Made by a program: the position numbers and the translations under genes
NCBI RefSeq assembly: GCF_003130795.1
Contig: NZ_CP029352.1
Coordinates: 1,218,001 to 1,282,000, forward strand
DNA: 64,000 nt
Direction of reading: 5' to 3'
Source of the DNA: Azospirillum thermophilum
Lineage (GTDB): Bacteria > Pseudomonadota > Alphaproteobacteria > Azospirillales > Azospirillaceae
Shown: positions 16,608-24,980 of the stretch, piece by piece
How the letters are laid out: every line of letters begins with the position of its first letter
How positions within the stretch are numbered: position 1 is the first letter of the stretch
The notes under the pieces: generated by a model
What the model was told of the DNA's origin: nothing
Seen by the model: the letters and a program-made list of their open reading frames with translations, nothing else
Database searches by the model: none

Positions 16608-17663
16608 ATGGCAGGCCTGATAGAGGAGTTATCGCGTCGCGCCGCGCATGCCGGGGCCGCCCTAGCCATTTATGATGGCGACGACAAGATCATTTCCGTG
16701 AACAGGAAACATAAAGAGCTTTATCCGTTTGTCGATTTCTCGAGCCCGATTGACTTCCGTCATCATTTTATGGAGTGCGTCAAGCATAAGAAGTTTGACG
16801 AGAGCTCGGTCTACAAAGCGCCGGAGCGCTGGATTTCTTTTGCGTCCCGCTTTCGCCGACTCAATCGCTTCTCACAGACGCTGACCCGCCATTCGGACGG
16901 CCGAATCATCCAGGTGACCTTCGAGAGAATCGATGGCACCAACGGCCGCTGGTACCAGATGCGTCGGGACGTAACTGCGGAGGTTCTCCAGCGCATCCGT
17001 AGCGGCATGGATCCCCTGACGCATATCGGGTCCAATGAGGCCTCCCCTCCGCCAGTGCAAGCGACCTTTATGGTCCGGCTTCTGGATACTTTTCCCCAAC
17101 CAGCAGCTCTGCTTACAACGCGATCGCAAGTGGTTGACGGAAACGTCGCGTTTGCCAACCTATTGTCGCGCGGTGACGGACTAATACTGACAAATGGTCG
17201 GCTTGGACTTCAGACTTCCTTCGACGCTGAGAAAGCACTTTCGAAGTGTGTCGCCGGGTTTTATCGTCGCCGACACCGTGCCCCTGTAACCCTCCGCACC
17301 GCGAAGCTGGATCGGCAATCGTTCTATCTACTTACACTGACAGAGCCGCCAATAGGGCAGCTTAGTTGGGAGACAACAGCCGCAGGCATTCTGCTGTTGA
17401 CCGTTACCGACCCAAAAGTGGTCCCAGCAATTGAGCCTCGCATCATTGCAGAACTCCTCCAGATCACCGAGCCTGAAGCGAGAGTCGCGCAGGCATTCGC
17501 TAATGGGCTAACAGCCGACGAAATCGCTGCCAAATACGAAGTACCTCTGCAAACTATCAAAAATAAGACGGATTCTATCCTGAGATCAACAGGATTCCGG
17601 GACATAGCTGCCGTTGCCCAGCAGGTGGCAACGCTCTCCTATGTCTTCGGACCACGGATATAG
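16608..17663 (+). CDS. LuxR-type regulator with PAS-like N-terminus (first of a pair)
   Basis: A 351-residue transcription regulator without a receiver domain. Residues ~10-125 resemble a PAS module (HAGAALAIYDGDDKIISVN, then SDGRIIQVTFERIDGTNGRW and YQMRRDV). A second sensor-like block follows (~150-260). Residues ~285-345 are a LuxR helix-turn-helix (ITEPEARVAQAFANGLTADE, then VPLQTIKNKTDSILRSTG). The ATG at 16608 has AGGAGG six bases upstream. G+C is clearly lower than flanking genes. It is a paralog of 18231-19286, sharing GRIIQVT and WYQMRRDVT, and lies 40 bp upstream of the GRDP-like gene. Confidence 0.82.
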   Translation: MAGLIEELSRRAAHAGAALAIYDGDDKIISVNRKHKELYPFVDFSSPIDFRHHFMECVKHKKFDESSVYKAPERWISFASRFRRLNRFSQTLTRHSDGRIIQVTFERIDGTNGRWYQMRRDVTAEVLQRIRSGMDPLTHIGSNEASPPPVQATFMVRLLDTFPQPAALLTTRSQVVDGNVAFANLLSRGDGLILTNGRLGLQTSFDAEKALSKCVAGFYRRRHRAPVTLRTAKLDRQSFYLLTLTEPPIGQLSWETTAAGILLLTVTDPKVVPAIEPRIIAELLQITEPEARVAQAFANGLTADEIAAKYEVPLQTIKNKTDSILRSTGFRDIAAVAQQVATLSYVFGPRI

Positions 17664-17703
17664 AACCGCTTAACGATATCAGGCAAACACAGGAAGAATT
17701 GAC

Positions 17704-18111
17704 ATGACAGAGATGGGCGCAGATTTCTCAAGTGAGCAGGCCGAATCGCTTGATCTATCCTTTATTAACAAGCGCCTGGAACGGGCCGGCCGGACACCTG
17801 ATGAGGCGACAAGATCCGTCGAGGAGTATCGTCGCTTCATCCAAATTCTTGCTGCAGACCCGAGTAAAGTCCTGGTGCCAACAAAATTGGCGGATATTGC
17901 TTGGCATGAACACATTCTGTTTATGGAAAACTATGAAAATGACATGCTAAGGATGGTAGGCGGTAAAGTCTACCACTATCCAGAAGTCTCGAATTGCCCA
18001 GAATGGCACAACGGTATTCGCAATACACAAGACGCTTTCCATCGCACATTTGGAAAAAAGCTAAACCATGATGATTTTGCCCTGTGCCTCATTTCGGTAA
18101 AGGGACACTAA
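17704..18111 (+). CDS. GRDP-like (glycine-rich domain-containing-protein-like) protein
   Basis: A 135-residue soluble protein. LADIAWHEHILFMENYENDM (residues ~62-81) followed by GGKVYHYPE matches the W-H-x-H ... Y ... HH/HYP pattern of the GRDP-like family, whose function in bacteria is unknown. The histidines may bind metal. AGGAAG precedes the ATG. Base composition is the lowest of any gene in the window (roughly 45% G+C by eye), a sign of transfer. It sits between two LuxR paralogs, 40 bp after the first, and is followed by a strong hairpin; the first LuxR and this gene probably form one operon. Confidence 0.65.
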   Translation: MTEMGADFSSEQAESLDLSFINKRLERAGRTPDEATRSVEEYRRFIQILAADPSKVLVPTKLADIAWHEHILFMENYENDMLRMVGGKVYHYPEVSNCPEWHNGIRNTQDAFHRTFGKKLNHDDFALCLISVKGH

Positions 18112-18119
18112 CATTTTCT

Positions 18120-18157
18120 GCGCACAACAACTAAAAATGTAATTAGTTGTTGTGCGC
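18120..18157 (+). terminator. Perfect 15-bp hairpin after the GRDP-like gene
   Basis: GCGCACAACAACTAA pairs exactly with TTAGTTGTTGTGCGC across the eight-base loop AAATGTAA, starting nine bases after the stop codon. No T-run follows, so it could instead be an mRNA-stabilising or bidirectional element. Clearly a transcript-end structure. Confidence 0.65.
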
Positions 18158-18230
18158 AAATCATATCATCATGAAGTCCCTAACGGAAGCAGAAGTCAGG
18201 CAAATTTATACTGTGGCCTGAGAGGGTGAA

Positions 18231-19286
18231 ATGAATAATTCAGTTAACTATATTCAGAAGGCGGCCCAAGAGACACATTCTGGCTTAGTTATATTCGACA
18301 GATTTGACAGATCCATAGTGTTTAATAATAAACATTCCTCTATGTATGAATTTATCGATCCTCATTCATCGCATACATATAATGACTTTGTTTTAGGTTG
18401 CGTAATGCACCGAACCGTAAATCACCAGTCTTTGTACGACGAGCCCGAAGGCTGGATTAACTACGCTAGAGAATTCCGCCGCTTCACTAGCTATTCTCAA
18501 TCATTTTCCCATCACTCTAATGGCCGCATAATTCAAGTAACCTATGAGCGCCTGAGGGGGACCGACGGCTGGTGGTACCAGATGCGTCGTGACGTTACCG
18601 ACAGCTTCCTCGACCATGTCCGTAACGGGTTGGATGTGATGCTACCTTTTGGCTGGGGCGACACAGTCGCTCAGCCGACCCAATCCGCTTTCGTTGTCCG
18701 CCTTCTCGACGCACTTCCCTACCCCGCTGCTCTTCTCACGCCGCGCTGTCAGATCATCGACGGCAACCAGTCCTTCGTCTCGATCATGTCGCGCGGCGAT
18801 GGATTTTCCGTCCTCGGCGGGCGGCTCTGCATTCCGAACGCTATTGAGGAACAGGATGCGCTGACCAAGCGCGCCGCCGGGTTCTTCCGCCGGCGGACGC
18901 ACACGCCGGTCACCCTGCGGGTGTCGCGCCTCGACCAGCCTGCACCCTACTTCGCGACGCTCTCGGAACCGCCCGCCCAGCATATCGGCTGGGACAGTCC
19001 GACGACGGGCATCCTGCTGCTGACCATCGTCGACCCGGACGCACTGCCCGCCGTCTCGCCCCGCACCGTCGCCGACCTGCTGCAGATCACCGGGGCCGAG
19101 GCCGAGGTCGCGCTCGCCCTGTGTTCCGGCCGGACCGCCGACGAGATCGCCGAAGACCGCGGGGTCGAACGCCGCACGGTGTACAATCAGGTGTCCTCCA
19201 TCCTGAGCAAGACCGGCCTGCGCAACCAGGCGGCCATCGTGCGCCAGGTGACCACGCTCTGCTGGCATTTCGGATCGCGGGCGTGA
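18231..19286 (+). CDS. LuxR-type regulator with PAS-like N-terminus (second of a pair, mosaic composition)
   Basis: A 351-residue paralog of the 16608 gene with the same layout: PAS-like N-terminus (THSGLVIFDRFDRSIVFNN, SNGRIIQVTYERLRGTDGWW), middle sensor block (ALLTPRCQIIDGNQSFVSI) and C-terminal LuxR helix-turn-helix (EIAEDRGVERRTVYNQVSSI). No receiver domain. The first ~400 bases are AT-rich (about 40% G+C) while everything after ~18640 has the normal high G+C and codon use, a change inside one intact reading frame. AGAGGG precedes the ATG. Its target is unknown; it could regulate the upstream GRDP-like gene or the downstream ABC genes. Confidence 0.82.
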   Translation: MNNSVNYIQKAAQETHSGLVIFDRFDRSIVFNNKHSSMYEFIDPHSSHTYNDFVLGCVMHRTVNHQSLYDEPEGWINYAREFRRFTSYSQSFSHHSNGRIIQVTYERLRGTDGWWYQMRRDVTDSFLDHVRNGLDVMLPFGWGDTVAQPTQSAFVVRLLDALPYPAALLTPRCQIIDGNQSFVSIMSRGDGFSVLGGRLCIPNAIEEQDALTKRAAGFFRRRTHTPVTLRVSRLDQPAPYFATLSEPPAQHIGWDSPTTGILLLTIVDPDALPAVSPRTVADLLQITGAEAEVALALCSGRTADEIAEDRGVERRTVYNQVSSILSKTGLRNQAAIVRQVTTLCWHFGSRA

Positions 19287-19456
19287 CCTGGGGTAGGCAA
19301 CGCACCCTCCCCGTCTCCGCCAGAGTGAATATCTGGATATGAGTGCGCGCCCGTGCATACATACGCCGCAGGACCGGCGACGCCGCTTCCCCACCCCCGG
19401 CCTGACGCCATGACGGGAGGACGGGGCAGCCGGTTCCTTCGGCCCAACGCCCTGCC

Positions 19457-21019
19457 ATGTCCCGCGCCATGCCCCTGACCGTGCTCTTCCGTCTGTTCCT
19501 GGTCCTTCTGGCCGCCGTCATCGCCGCGCCGGCACCGGCGGCGACGCTGCGGGCCAGCCTGTCCGACGACCTCGCGACCGCCGATCCCTTCGTCTTCCCC
19601 GGCCTGATCACCGCAGGCGTGCTGCGGCAGGTCTATGAAGGCTTCACCGCCATGGATGCCGAGGGCAACGCCGTCCCCGCCCTGGCCACCGGCTGGGAAA
19701 CGGCGGACGGCGGGCGCAGTTGGCGCTTCTCCCTGCGCCGCGGCGTGCGCTTCCATTCCGGGCGCGAGTTCACCGCGGCCGACGTGCTGTGGACCTGGGA
19801 GCGCCACCTGACCCGCAAGCCCCAGCCCGGCTACAGCGCCTTCTACCTGCGCGGTGTCGAGGGTGCCGCGGCGCTGCAGCGCGGGGACGCCAGTTCGCTG
19901 TCGGGAGTCACCATCCCCGATCCCCATACGCTGGTCGTGCGGCTCACCGAACCGGATGCGCTCTTCCCGCTCTACCCGTTCCTGTTCGTCGACCGCGGCC
20001 TGGAGGCCGAATTCGGACCGTCCTGGCCGGAACAGGCGTCCGGCGGCACCGGGCCGTTCCGCTTCGCCTCCTGGCGGCGGGGCGACTCGGTGCGGCTGGA
20101 GGCGCATGCCGGTTATTGGGGCGGCGCTCCCGCGGTGGACGGGGTGCAGCTGTCGGTGCTGCCCGACCCCAACACGCTGCTCGCCCGCTACGATGCCGGG
20201 GACCTCGACGTGGCGCCGCTGCCCGAGAATCTCGTGCGCTCGGCGGTGCGCCAGCCCCGCTACGACGGGCAGGTGCGGGCTTTCCGGCGCGCGCAGGTCC
20301 GCTATCTCGCCGTGAATCAGGACCTGTACCCGCCCTTCCGCGACCAGCGCGTGCGCGAGGCGCTGCGGCTGGCGCTCGACCGCGCGGCCACCGTGGACGG
20401 CCTGCATGCCGGTCGGGCGGTGCTGGCCGAGGGCTTCGTCACCCCGGGGCTCGGCGGCTACCATCCCGATTCGGCCGCCCCCGCCCCGGCCGATCCGGTT
20501 CGGGCAAAGGCCTTGCTGGCCGAGGCCGGCCATGCCGGCGGGCGCGGCCTGCCGCCGCTGCAGATCGCCGGAGCGCCCAATGTGCGGGAGGAGGCGACCT
20601 ATTTCGCCGCACAGCTCGGCGCGGTGCTGGGCATCCCGGTCGGCGTGCGCATCCTGGAGCGCGGCGCCTATGTGGCGGCGATCAACGAGGGGCGCGAGGC
20701 CCTGTTCTTCAACGGCTGGACGGCGGACTATCCCGACCCCATGGACCAGCTCGCCTCCCAATGGTTCAGCGCCAGCCCGACCAACCGGTCCCGCTGGCGC
20801 GACCCGTCCTTCGACCGGCTGGTGGACCGGGCGCGCAGCCTCGCCGATCCCGCCGCCCGCCACGCGCTGTACCGCGAGGCCGAGCATCTGCTGAACGCCG
20901 GATCGGCGGCGGTCCCGCTGCCCGTGCCGCAGTATGTGGCCCTGATGCGTCCGGGCGTGACCGGCGTGGTCATCCGGCCCGACGGCACGCCGGATTTCCG
21001 CAACGCCCGGCTGCCGTGA
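19457..21019 (+). CDS. Extracellular solute-binding protein, family 5 (peptide/nickel type)
   Basis: A 520-residue periplasmic binding protein of the DppA/OppA/NikA family. The N-terminal signal peptide (LFRLFLVLLAAVIAAPAPAA) is followed by family landmarks: LARSLS-like start TLRASLSDDLATADPFVF, RFSLRRGVRFHSGREFTAADVLWTWE, GTGPFRFASWRRGDSV, VREALRLALDRAATVDGL, and LFFNGWTADYPDPMDQL near the C-terminus. It delivers peptides or other small ligands to the permeases, whose genes overlap directly (GTGA, then ATGA). The ligand cannot be told from sequence. Confidence 0.9.
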   Translation: MSRAMPLTVLFRLFLVLLAAVIAAPAPAATLRASLSDDLATADPFVFPGLITAGVLRQVYEGFTAMDAEGNAVPALATGWETADGGRSWRFSLRRGVRFHSGREFTAADVLWTWERHLTRKPQPGYSAFYLRGVEGAAALQRGDASSLSGVTIPDPHTLVVRLTEPDALFPLYPFLFVDRGLEAEFGPSWPEQASGGTGPFRFASWRRGDSVRLEAHAGYWGGAPAVDGVQLSVLPDPNTLLARYDAGDLDVAPLPENLVRSAVRQPRYDGQVRAFRRAQVRYLAVNQDLYPPFRDQRVREALRLALDRAATVDGLHAGRAVLAEGFVTPGLGGYHPDSAAPAPADPVRAKALLAEAGHAGGRGLPPLQIAGAPNVREEATYFAAQLGAVLGIPVGVRILERGAYVAAINEGREALFFNGWTADYPDPMDQLASQWFSASPTNRSRWRDPSFDRLVDRARSLADPAARHALYREAEHLLNAGSAAVPLPVPQYVALMRPGVTGVVIRPDGTPDFRNARLP

Positions 21020-21939
21020 CCGGCCGGGTCCTCGGGCGTGCGCTCCGGCAGCGGCTGGCCCGGCGCCTGCCGGGGCTGCTTCTGCTGACCGGCGCCGCGG
21101 TGCTGGCGAGCTTCCTGGCATCCCGTGCGCTGCCGGGGGACCCCGTCCTGCTGATGGTGGAGGGACGGGCGGCGGATGCCGAGATGGTCCGGCAACTGCG
21201 GGCGGGCGCCGGGCTCGACCGGCCGCTGGCCGCCCAGTTCGGATCCTACCTGCTCGCGCTGCTGCGGGGCGACCTCGGCCACTCGCTGCGGTACGGCGGC
21301 GTGCCGGTGACCACCCTGTTGGGCGAGGCCCTGCCGATGACGCTGGGCCTGCTCGCCGGTGCCGCGGCGCTCGCCCTGCCGCTCGGGCTCACTGCCGGGC
21401 TTGCCGCCGCCGCCGGGGGACGGTCCTGGCCGGCGACGCTGCTCACCATCGGGGCGGTGCTGGCGCTGTCCATACCGCCGCTGGCTCTGGGGACCTGGCT
21501 GATGCTGGCCGGCCCCGGCGGCGTCCTGCCGGCCGTGGTGACGCTGGCGCTGCCGGCCGCCGCGGTGATCGCCCGCCTGACCCAGGCCCAGGTGACGGAG
21601 ATTCTGGGGCGAGACTTCATCCGCACCGCGCGGGCCAAGGGGCTGGGCCGCGCGGCCATACTGCTGCGCCACGCGCTGCCCAACGCGCTGGTGCCTCTGG
21701 CGGCCGCGGCCGGGTCGGTGATCGGAGCGGTTCTCACCGCCACCGCCGCGGTGGAGAGCGTGTTCGCCCTGCCGGGCGTGGGCCGCCTGACCGTCCAGGC
21801 GGTGCTGGCCCGCGACCACCCGCTGGCCGGTGCCGCCGTGCTGGTCTTCGTCCTGGCCCAGGTCGCGCTCAGCCTGATGGTCGAGCTGCTGATCGGCCTT
21901 GCCGATCCCCGGCTGCGCGACGGACGGGAGGCGCCATGA
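21016..21939 (+). CDS. ABC transporter permease (DppB/OppB type)
   Basis: A 307-residue inner-membrane permease. The GTG at 21016 overlaps the binding-protein stop (GTGA). The first membrane helix (GLLLLTGAAVLASFLASRAL) is followed by PGDPVLLMVEG, the N-terminal landmark of DppB proteins. The EAA loop RTARAKGLGRAAILLRHALP contacts the ATPase. About six membrane helices, usual length. It pairs with the following DppC-type permease. Confidence 0.9.
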   Translation: MTGRVLGRALRQRLARRLPGLLLLTGAAVLASFLASRALPGDPVLLMVEGRAADAEMVRQLRAGAGLDRPLAAQFGSYLLALLRGDLGHSLRYGGVPVTTLLGEALPMTLGLLAGAAALALPLGLTAGLAAAAGGRSWPATLLTIGAVLALSIPPLALGTWLMLAGPGGVLPAVVTLALPAAAVIARLTQAQVTEILGRDFIRTARAKGLGRAAILLRHALPNALVPLAAAAGSVIGAVLTATAAVESVFALPGVGRLTVQAVLARDHPLAGAAVLVFVLAQVALSLMVELLIGLADPRLRDGREAP

Positions 21940-22772
21940 CCGCGCCGGCCCGCCTGGGACGCTCCACCCCCGGCCGCGCCGGACTGCTGCTGGCGGCGCT
22001 GCTTCTGGGCCTGCCGGCGGTGGCCGCCACGCTGCTGCCGCTCGACCCGTCCGCCATGGATCTCGGCCGGGCGTGGGCCGGACCGTCCGCCGCGCATCCG
22101 CTGGGGTGCGACGGGCTGGGCCGCGACGTCGCGGCCCGGCTGATCGCCGGCACCGGCGCATCGCTCGCCATCGCGGGGCTGGCGCTGGTCCTGGCGGTGG
22201 GGCTGGGCTTCACGCTGGGAGGCGTCGCCGGCTGGATCGGCGGCCGGGCGGACGCCATGGTTCTGCGTCTGGCCGACCTGCTGCACGGCTTCCCCGACCT
22301 GTCGCTCGCCATCGTCGCCGCGGCGCTGCTGGGTCCGGGCGTCGAGGCCATGGTGCTGACGCTCGCCCTGGCGGCATGGCCGTCGCAGGTCCGCTGGTGC
22401 CGCGCGCTGGTCCTGTCGCTCCGGACCGCCGAGCACATGGCCGCCGCGAAGGCCCTGGGCGCCGGACCGGCGCACAGCATGCGCCACCACCTGCTGCCGG
22501 CGATGGCCGGCCCGATCGCCATCCGCGCCGCCTTGTCCCTCGGCCCGGTGATCGTCATGGAGGCGACGCTGAGCGCGCTCGGGCTCGGCGTCCAGGAACC
22601 GGCGGTGTCGCTCGGCACCCTGATCCGCGACGGGCTGGCCGACCTGCATGGCGGCCCGCACCTGATCGCCGCGACGACCGTCACGGTCGCCGCCATCGCG
22701 CTCGCCGTCAACCTGCTGGCCGAGGGCCTGCGCGACGGGCTCGATCCACGCAGCACGGCCGCCCGGCGGTAG
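21936..22772 (+). CDS. ABC transporter permease (DppC/OppC type)
   Basis: A 278-residue partner permease, ATGA-coupled to the gene before it. HPLGCDGLGRDVAARLIAGT is the conserved DppC N-terminal motif, and AAKALGAGPAHSMRHHLLP is the EAA loop. Five or six membrane helices. No ATPase gene (DppD/DppF) follows; the next gene is an IclR regulator. The importer must borrow ATPases encoded elsewhere or the operon has lost them. Confidence 0.9.
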   Translation: MTAPARLGRSTPGRAGLLLAALLLGLPAVAATLLPLDPSAMDLGRAWAGPSAAHPLGCDGLGRDVAARLIAGTGASLAIAGLALVLAVGLGFTLGGVAGWIGGRADAMVLRLADLLHGFPDLSLAIVAAALLGPGVEAMVLTLALAAWPSQVRWCRALVLSLRTAEHMAAAKALGAGPAHSMRHHLLPAMAGPIAIRAALSLGPVIVMEATLSALGLGVQEPAVSLGTLIRDGLADLHGGPHLIAATTVTVAAIALAVNLLAEGLRDGLDPRSTAARR

Positions 22773-22869
22773 CCCCGCCTCCCGTGGCGGCGGCCGGCTT
22801 TCCGGTGGATCGCCGCCGCCGGCTGTACTAAAGCAGGGGCGCCTGGGGGAGCCGAGGGGAGTAGCGGCC

Positions 22870-23708
22870 GTGAAGAAGAGGACCAATCCAGTCACCGCCG
22901 ATGTCGAGGCCGTGGAGGGCGACGATCCCTTTCCCGGCGACCGGCAGTTCGTCGTGGCACTCTACCGCGGGCTGGAACTCCTCCGCTGCTTCCGGCCGAC
23001 CGATACAGCCCTCGGCAACCAGGAGCTGGCGCAGCGCAGCGGCCTGCCGAAGGCCACCGTCTCGCGCCTGACCTACACGCTGAGCAAGCTCGGCTACCTC
23101 GTCTATCTGGAGGACAGCGGCAAGTACCGCATGGGGGTGCCGGTTCTCGGGCTGGGCTATGCCTGTCTCGGCGGGATGCGGATCGGCGAGACGGCGCAGC
23201 CCTATCTGCAGGAGCTGGCGGAGCTGGCCGGCGACGGCGTGGTGGCGGGGGTCGGCGGGCGCGACGACCTCAGCATGATCTATATCGGCTGCGCGCGCAG
23301 CGCCGGGGTCCTGTCGCTCCAGCTCACCATCGGATCGCGCATCTCGCTCGGCCGCTCCAGCATGGGCCGCGCCTGTCTCGCCGGCGTCGGCGAGGAGGAG
23401 CGCGCCGCCCTGATGCGGAAGCTGCGCGCCCGCGCCGGCGAGGAGCGCTGGCCGAGGATCGAGGACGGCATCCTGCGCGCGGTGGACGAGGTGCGCAGCC
23501 GCGGGTTCTGCACGACCATCGGGAGTGGTATCCGCAGGTGAACTCGGTCGGCGTCCCCTTCCGTCCGCCGCACCGCGACATGCCGGTCCTCGCCTTCAAC
23601 TGCGGCGGCCCCGCCTACCTGCTGACGCCGGAGCGGCTGGAGACGGATATCGGGCCACGGCTGGTCGAGATCGTCCGCAAGGTCGCGGCCTTCGACCAGA
23701 GCGTCTGA
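22870..23708 (+). CDS. IclR-family regulator, frameshifted near its end
   Basis: The N-terminal winged helix (ALYRGLELLRCFRPTDTALG, SGLPKATVSRLTYTLSKLGY) and the effector domain are typical of IclR. The frame ends early after RGFCTTIGSGIRR. In the adjacent frame the protein continues as EWYPQVNSVGVPFRPP, then VLAFNCGGPAYLL, to a stop at 23706-23708. The intact paralog at 50237-51052 reads SIGSWKSEVNAIGVPF at the same place, so a missing G at ~23521-23524 (GGGGAGTGG expected, GGGAGTGG present) is likely. Corrected length is about 279 residues. IclR proteins regulate acyl-CoA and aromatic catabolism; the likely target is the beta-oxidation operon downstream of the intervening toxin-antitoxin pair. 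Confidence 0.82.
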
Positions 23709-23799
23709 CCGGCCGCCCCGACCAAACGGGACCTTGTCGTACGGATGTCGCAGGACTAGACTCCGTCGTGCGATTTCCATGCGGGAACGGAGGTGCGCC

Positions 23800-24189
23800 A
23801 TGCGACATGCGGCACCGGTCAATCCGGGACTGCTCGGCCCGGCCCTGGAGGCCGTGGCCGAACCGGGCGGGCGCCATCTCGACCCGCGGCGCCTGATCGA
23901 GCTGACGGGCATGCGCGTGCAGGAGCTTGCCGCGCTTGCCGGGGTGGACCGCAACACCATTGCCCGCAATCCGCACAGCCCGAAGGTGCAGGAGGCGGTG
24001 GGGGAGGTGGTCCGGCTTCTGGAAAGCGCGACCGAGGTGGCCGGCGACCTCGACCGCGCCTTGCTCTGGTACCGTCACCAGCCGATCGAGGCCTACCGGT
24101 TCCGGACACCGGCCGAACTGGTCGCAGACGGTCACGCCGAGGCGGTGATGGCCTATCTCGACGATCTGCGCCACGGCACCTATGCGTGA
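23800..24189 (+). CDS. Xre/MbcA/ParS-type antitoxin
   Basis: A 129-residue antitoxin. A helix-turn-helix-like N-terminal half (MRVQELAALAGVDRNTIARN) precedes the DUF2384/MbcA domain with its toxin-contacting C-terminal part (ALLWYRHQPIEAYRFRTPAE, then LVADGHAEAVMAYLDDL). Known role: neutralises the cognate RES toxin and autoregulates the operon. The ATG at 23800 has CGGAGG seven bases upstream. The toxin gene starts 24 bp after its stop. Confidence 0.9.
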   Translation: MRHAAPVNPGLLGPALEAVAEPGGRHLDPRRLIELTGMRVQELAALAGVDRNTIARNPHSPKVQEAVGEVVRLLESATEVAGDLDRALLWYRHQPIEAYRFRTPAELVADGHAEAVMAYLDDLRHGTYA

Positions 24190-24213
24190 GACGCGTCGCG
24201 TGACGGGGACCGT

Positions 24214-24723
24214 TTGACCGGGGCGCCGCTCAAGCGCCGCTTCATCCGGGTTCTGACACCCCGTTGGGCGCATCGCCCCCTGAGCGGGGCCGGAGCCGCA
24301 CAGACCGGCGGGCGCTTCAACCGGCCGGGGCTGGAGGCGCTCTATCTCTCTGCCGACGTCGAAACCGCCTGGGCCGAATATCAGCAGACCGGAAGCATCC
24401 CGCGCCCCGGCCTCGTCGCCGGGTACGAGGTGGATGCTCAGGCCATCCCGGACGTGACGGAGGATGCCGCCCTGCCGGCGCTCGGGATCACGCGGGCAGA
24501 GCTTGCCTGCGACTGGCGGTTCCTGTGGCGGATCGAGCGGCGGGAACCGCCGACCTGGCATCTGGTGGACCGCCTGATCGCCCAAGGCGCCCAGGGCCTC
24601 CTCTTCCCCTCCGCCGTTCGTCCGGGCGGGGTCAACATCGTCCTGTGGAAGACCGCAGCACCCGCCGCGGTCCGCGTCTTCGACCCCAACCGCGATCTGC
24701 CGCGCGACGCCTCCTCCTGGTGA
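24214..24723 (+). CDS. RES-domain toxin
   Basis: A 169-residue RES toxin. The conserved arginine, glutamate and serine that name the family are visible in TGGRFNRPG, LYLSADVETAWAEYQ and LLFPSAVRPGG. Characterised members degrade NAD+ and so stall growth when the antitoxin is lost. The only usable start in frame is the TTG at 24214 (GGGGA upstream), since a stop lies at 24187 in this frame; a weak start would keep the toxin below the antitoxin. The stop codon lies inside the first copy of a 13-bp tandem repeat. The pair separates the IclR gene from the operon it probably controls. Confidence 0.9.
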   Translation: MTGAPLKRRFIRVLTPRWAHRPLSGAGAAQTGGRFNRPGLEALYLSADVETAWAEYQQTGSIPRPGLVAGYEVDAQAIPDVTEDAALPALGITRAELACDWRFLWRIERREPPTWHLVDRLIAQGAQGLLFPSAVRPGGVNIVLWKTAAPAAVRVFDPNRDLPRDASSW

Positions 24724-24751
24724 GGGCTCCTGGTGAGGGCTCCTGGTGAGG
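24714..24751. repeat. 13-bp tandem repeat spanning the RES toxin stop codon
   Basis: TCCTGGTGAGGGC occurs three times in tandem (the last copy nearly complete). The toxin TGA lies in the first copy, so slippage would leave the protein end unchanged. It could mark a past insertion junction. Confidence 0.75.
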
Positions 24752-24806
24752 GCGCTGCAGGCTGCCGTCACAAGGCAGCGGCCTTCGCGCACCTAATTTC
24801 GTGTGA

Positions 24807-24821
24807 TGGAATTTAATTCCG
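24807..24821. promoter_or_regulatory. Candidate IclR-type operator before the beta-oxidation operon
   Basis: TGGAATTTAATTCCG contains the perfect dyad GGAAT-TTA-ATTCC and resembles the IclR consensus TGGAAATNATTTCCA. It lies 160 bp before the start of the fused hydratase/dehydrogenase gene in an AT-rich promoter gap. A related site lies at 51129-51143 next to the other IclR gene. Inference. Confidence 0.5.
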
Positions 24822-24980
24822 CAAAACTTGATTCCGCAGAAACTGCTGCTACAGTGGCCCGGCCGCTCGACGCCGCGAGCAGGCGGAAGACCCCGCGACA
24901 AGAGCCCGCGAGACCCAGGGCCGGGACGCCGATCCCCCGCCCCGAACGGGACAGCCGCGGGACAGCCAGGGAGAAACGCA

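Noticed and set aside
16354..18230. Insertion sequence or integron as source of the AT-rich island
   Set aside because: No transposase, integrase, terminal inverted repeats or target duplication could be found; only composition suggests transfer.
23800..24189. Earlier start for the antitoxin at 23734
   Set aside because: The ATG at 23800 has CGGAGG at ideal spacing, and the upstream residues are arginine-rich noise.
24714..24751. CRISPR-like direct repeats
   Set aside because: Three 13-bp copies without spacers, far too short for a CRISPR array; the same holds for the 15-bp array at 56-103.
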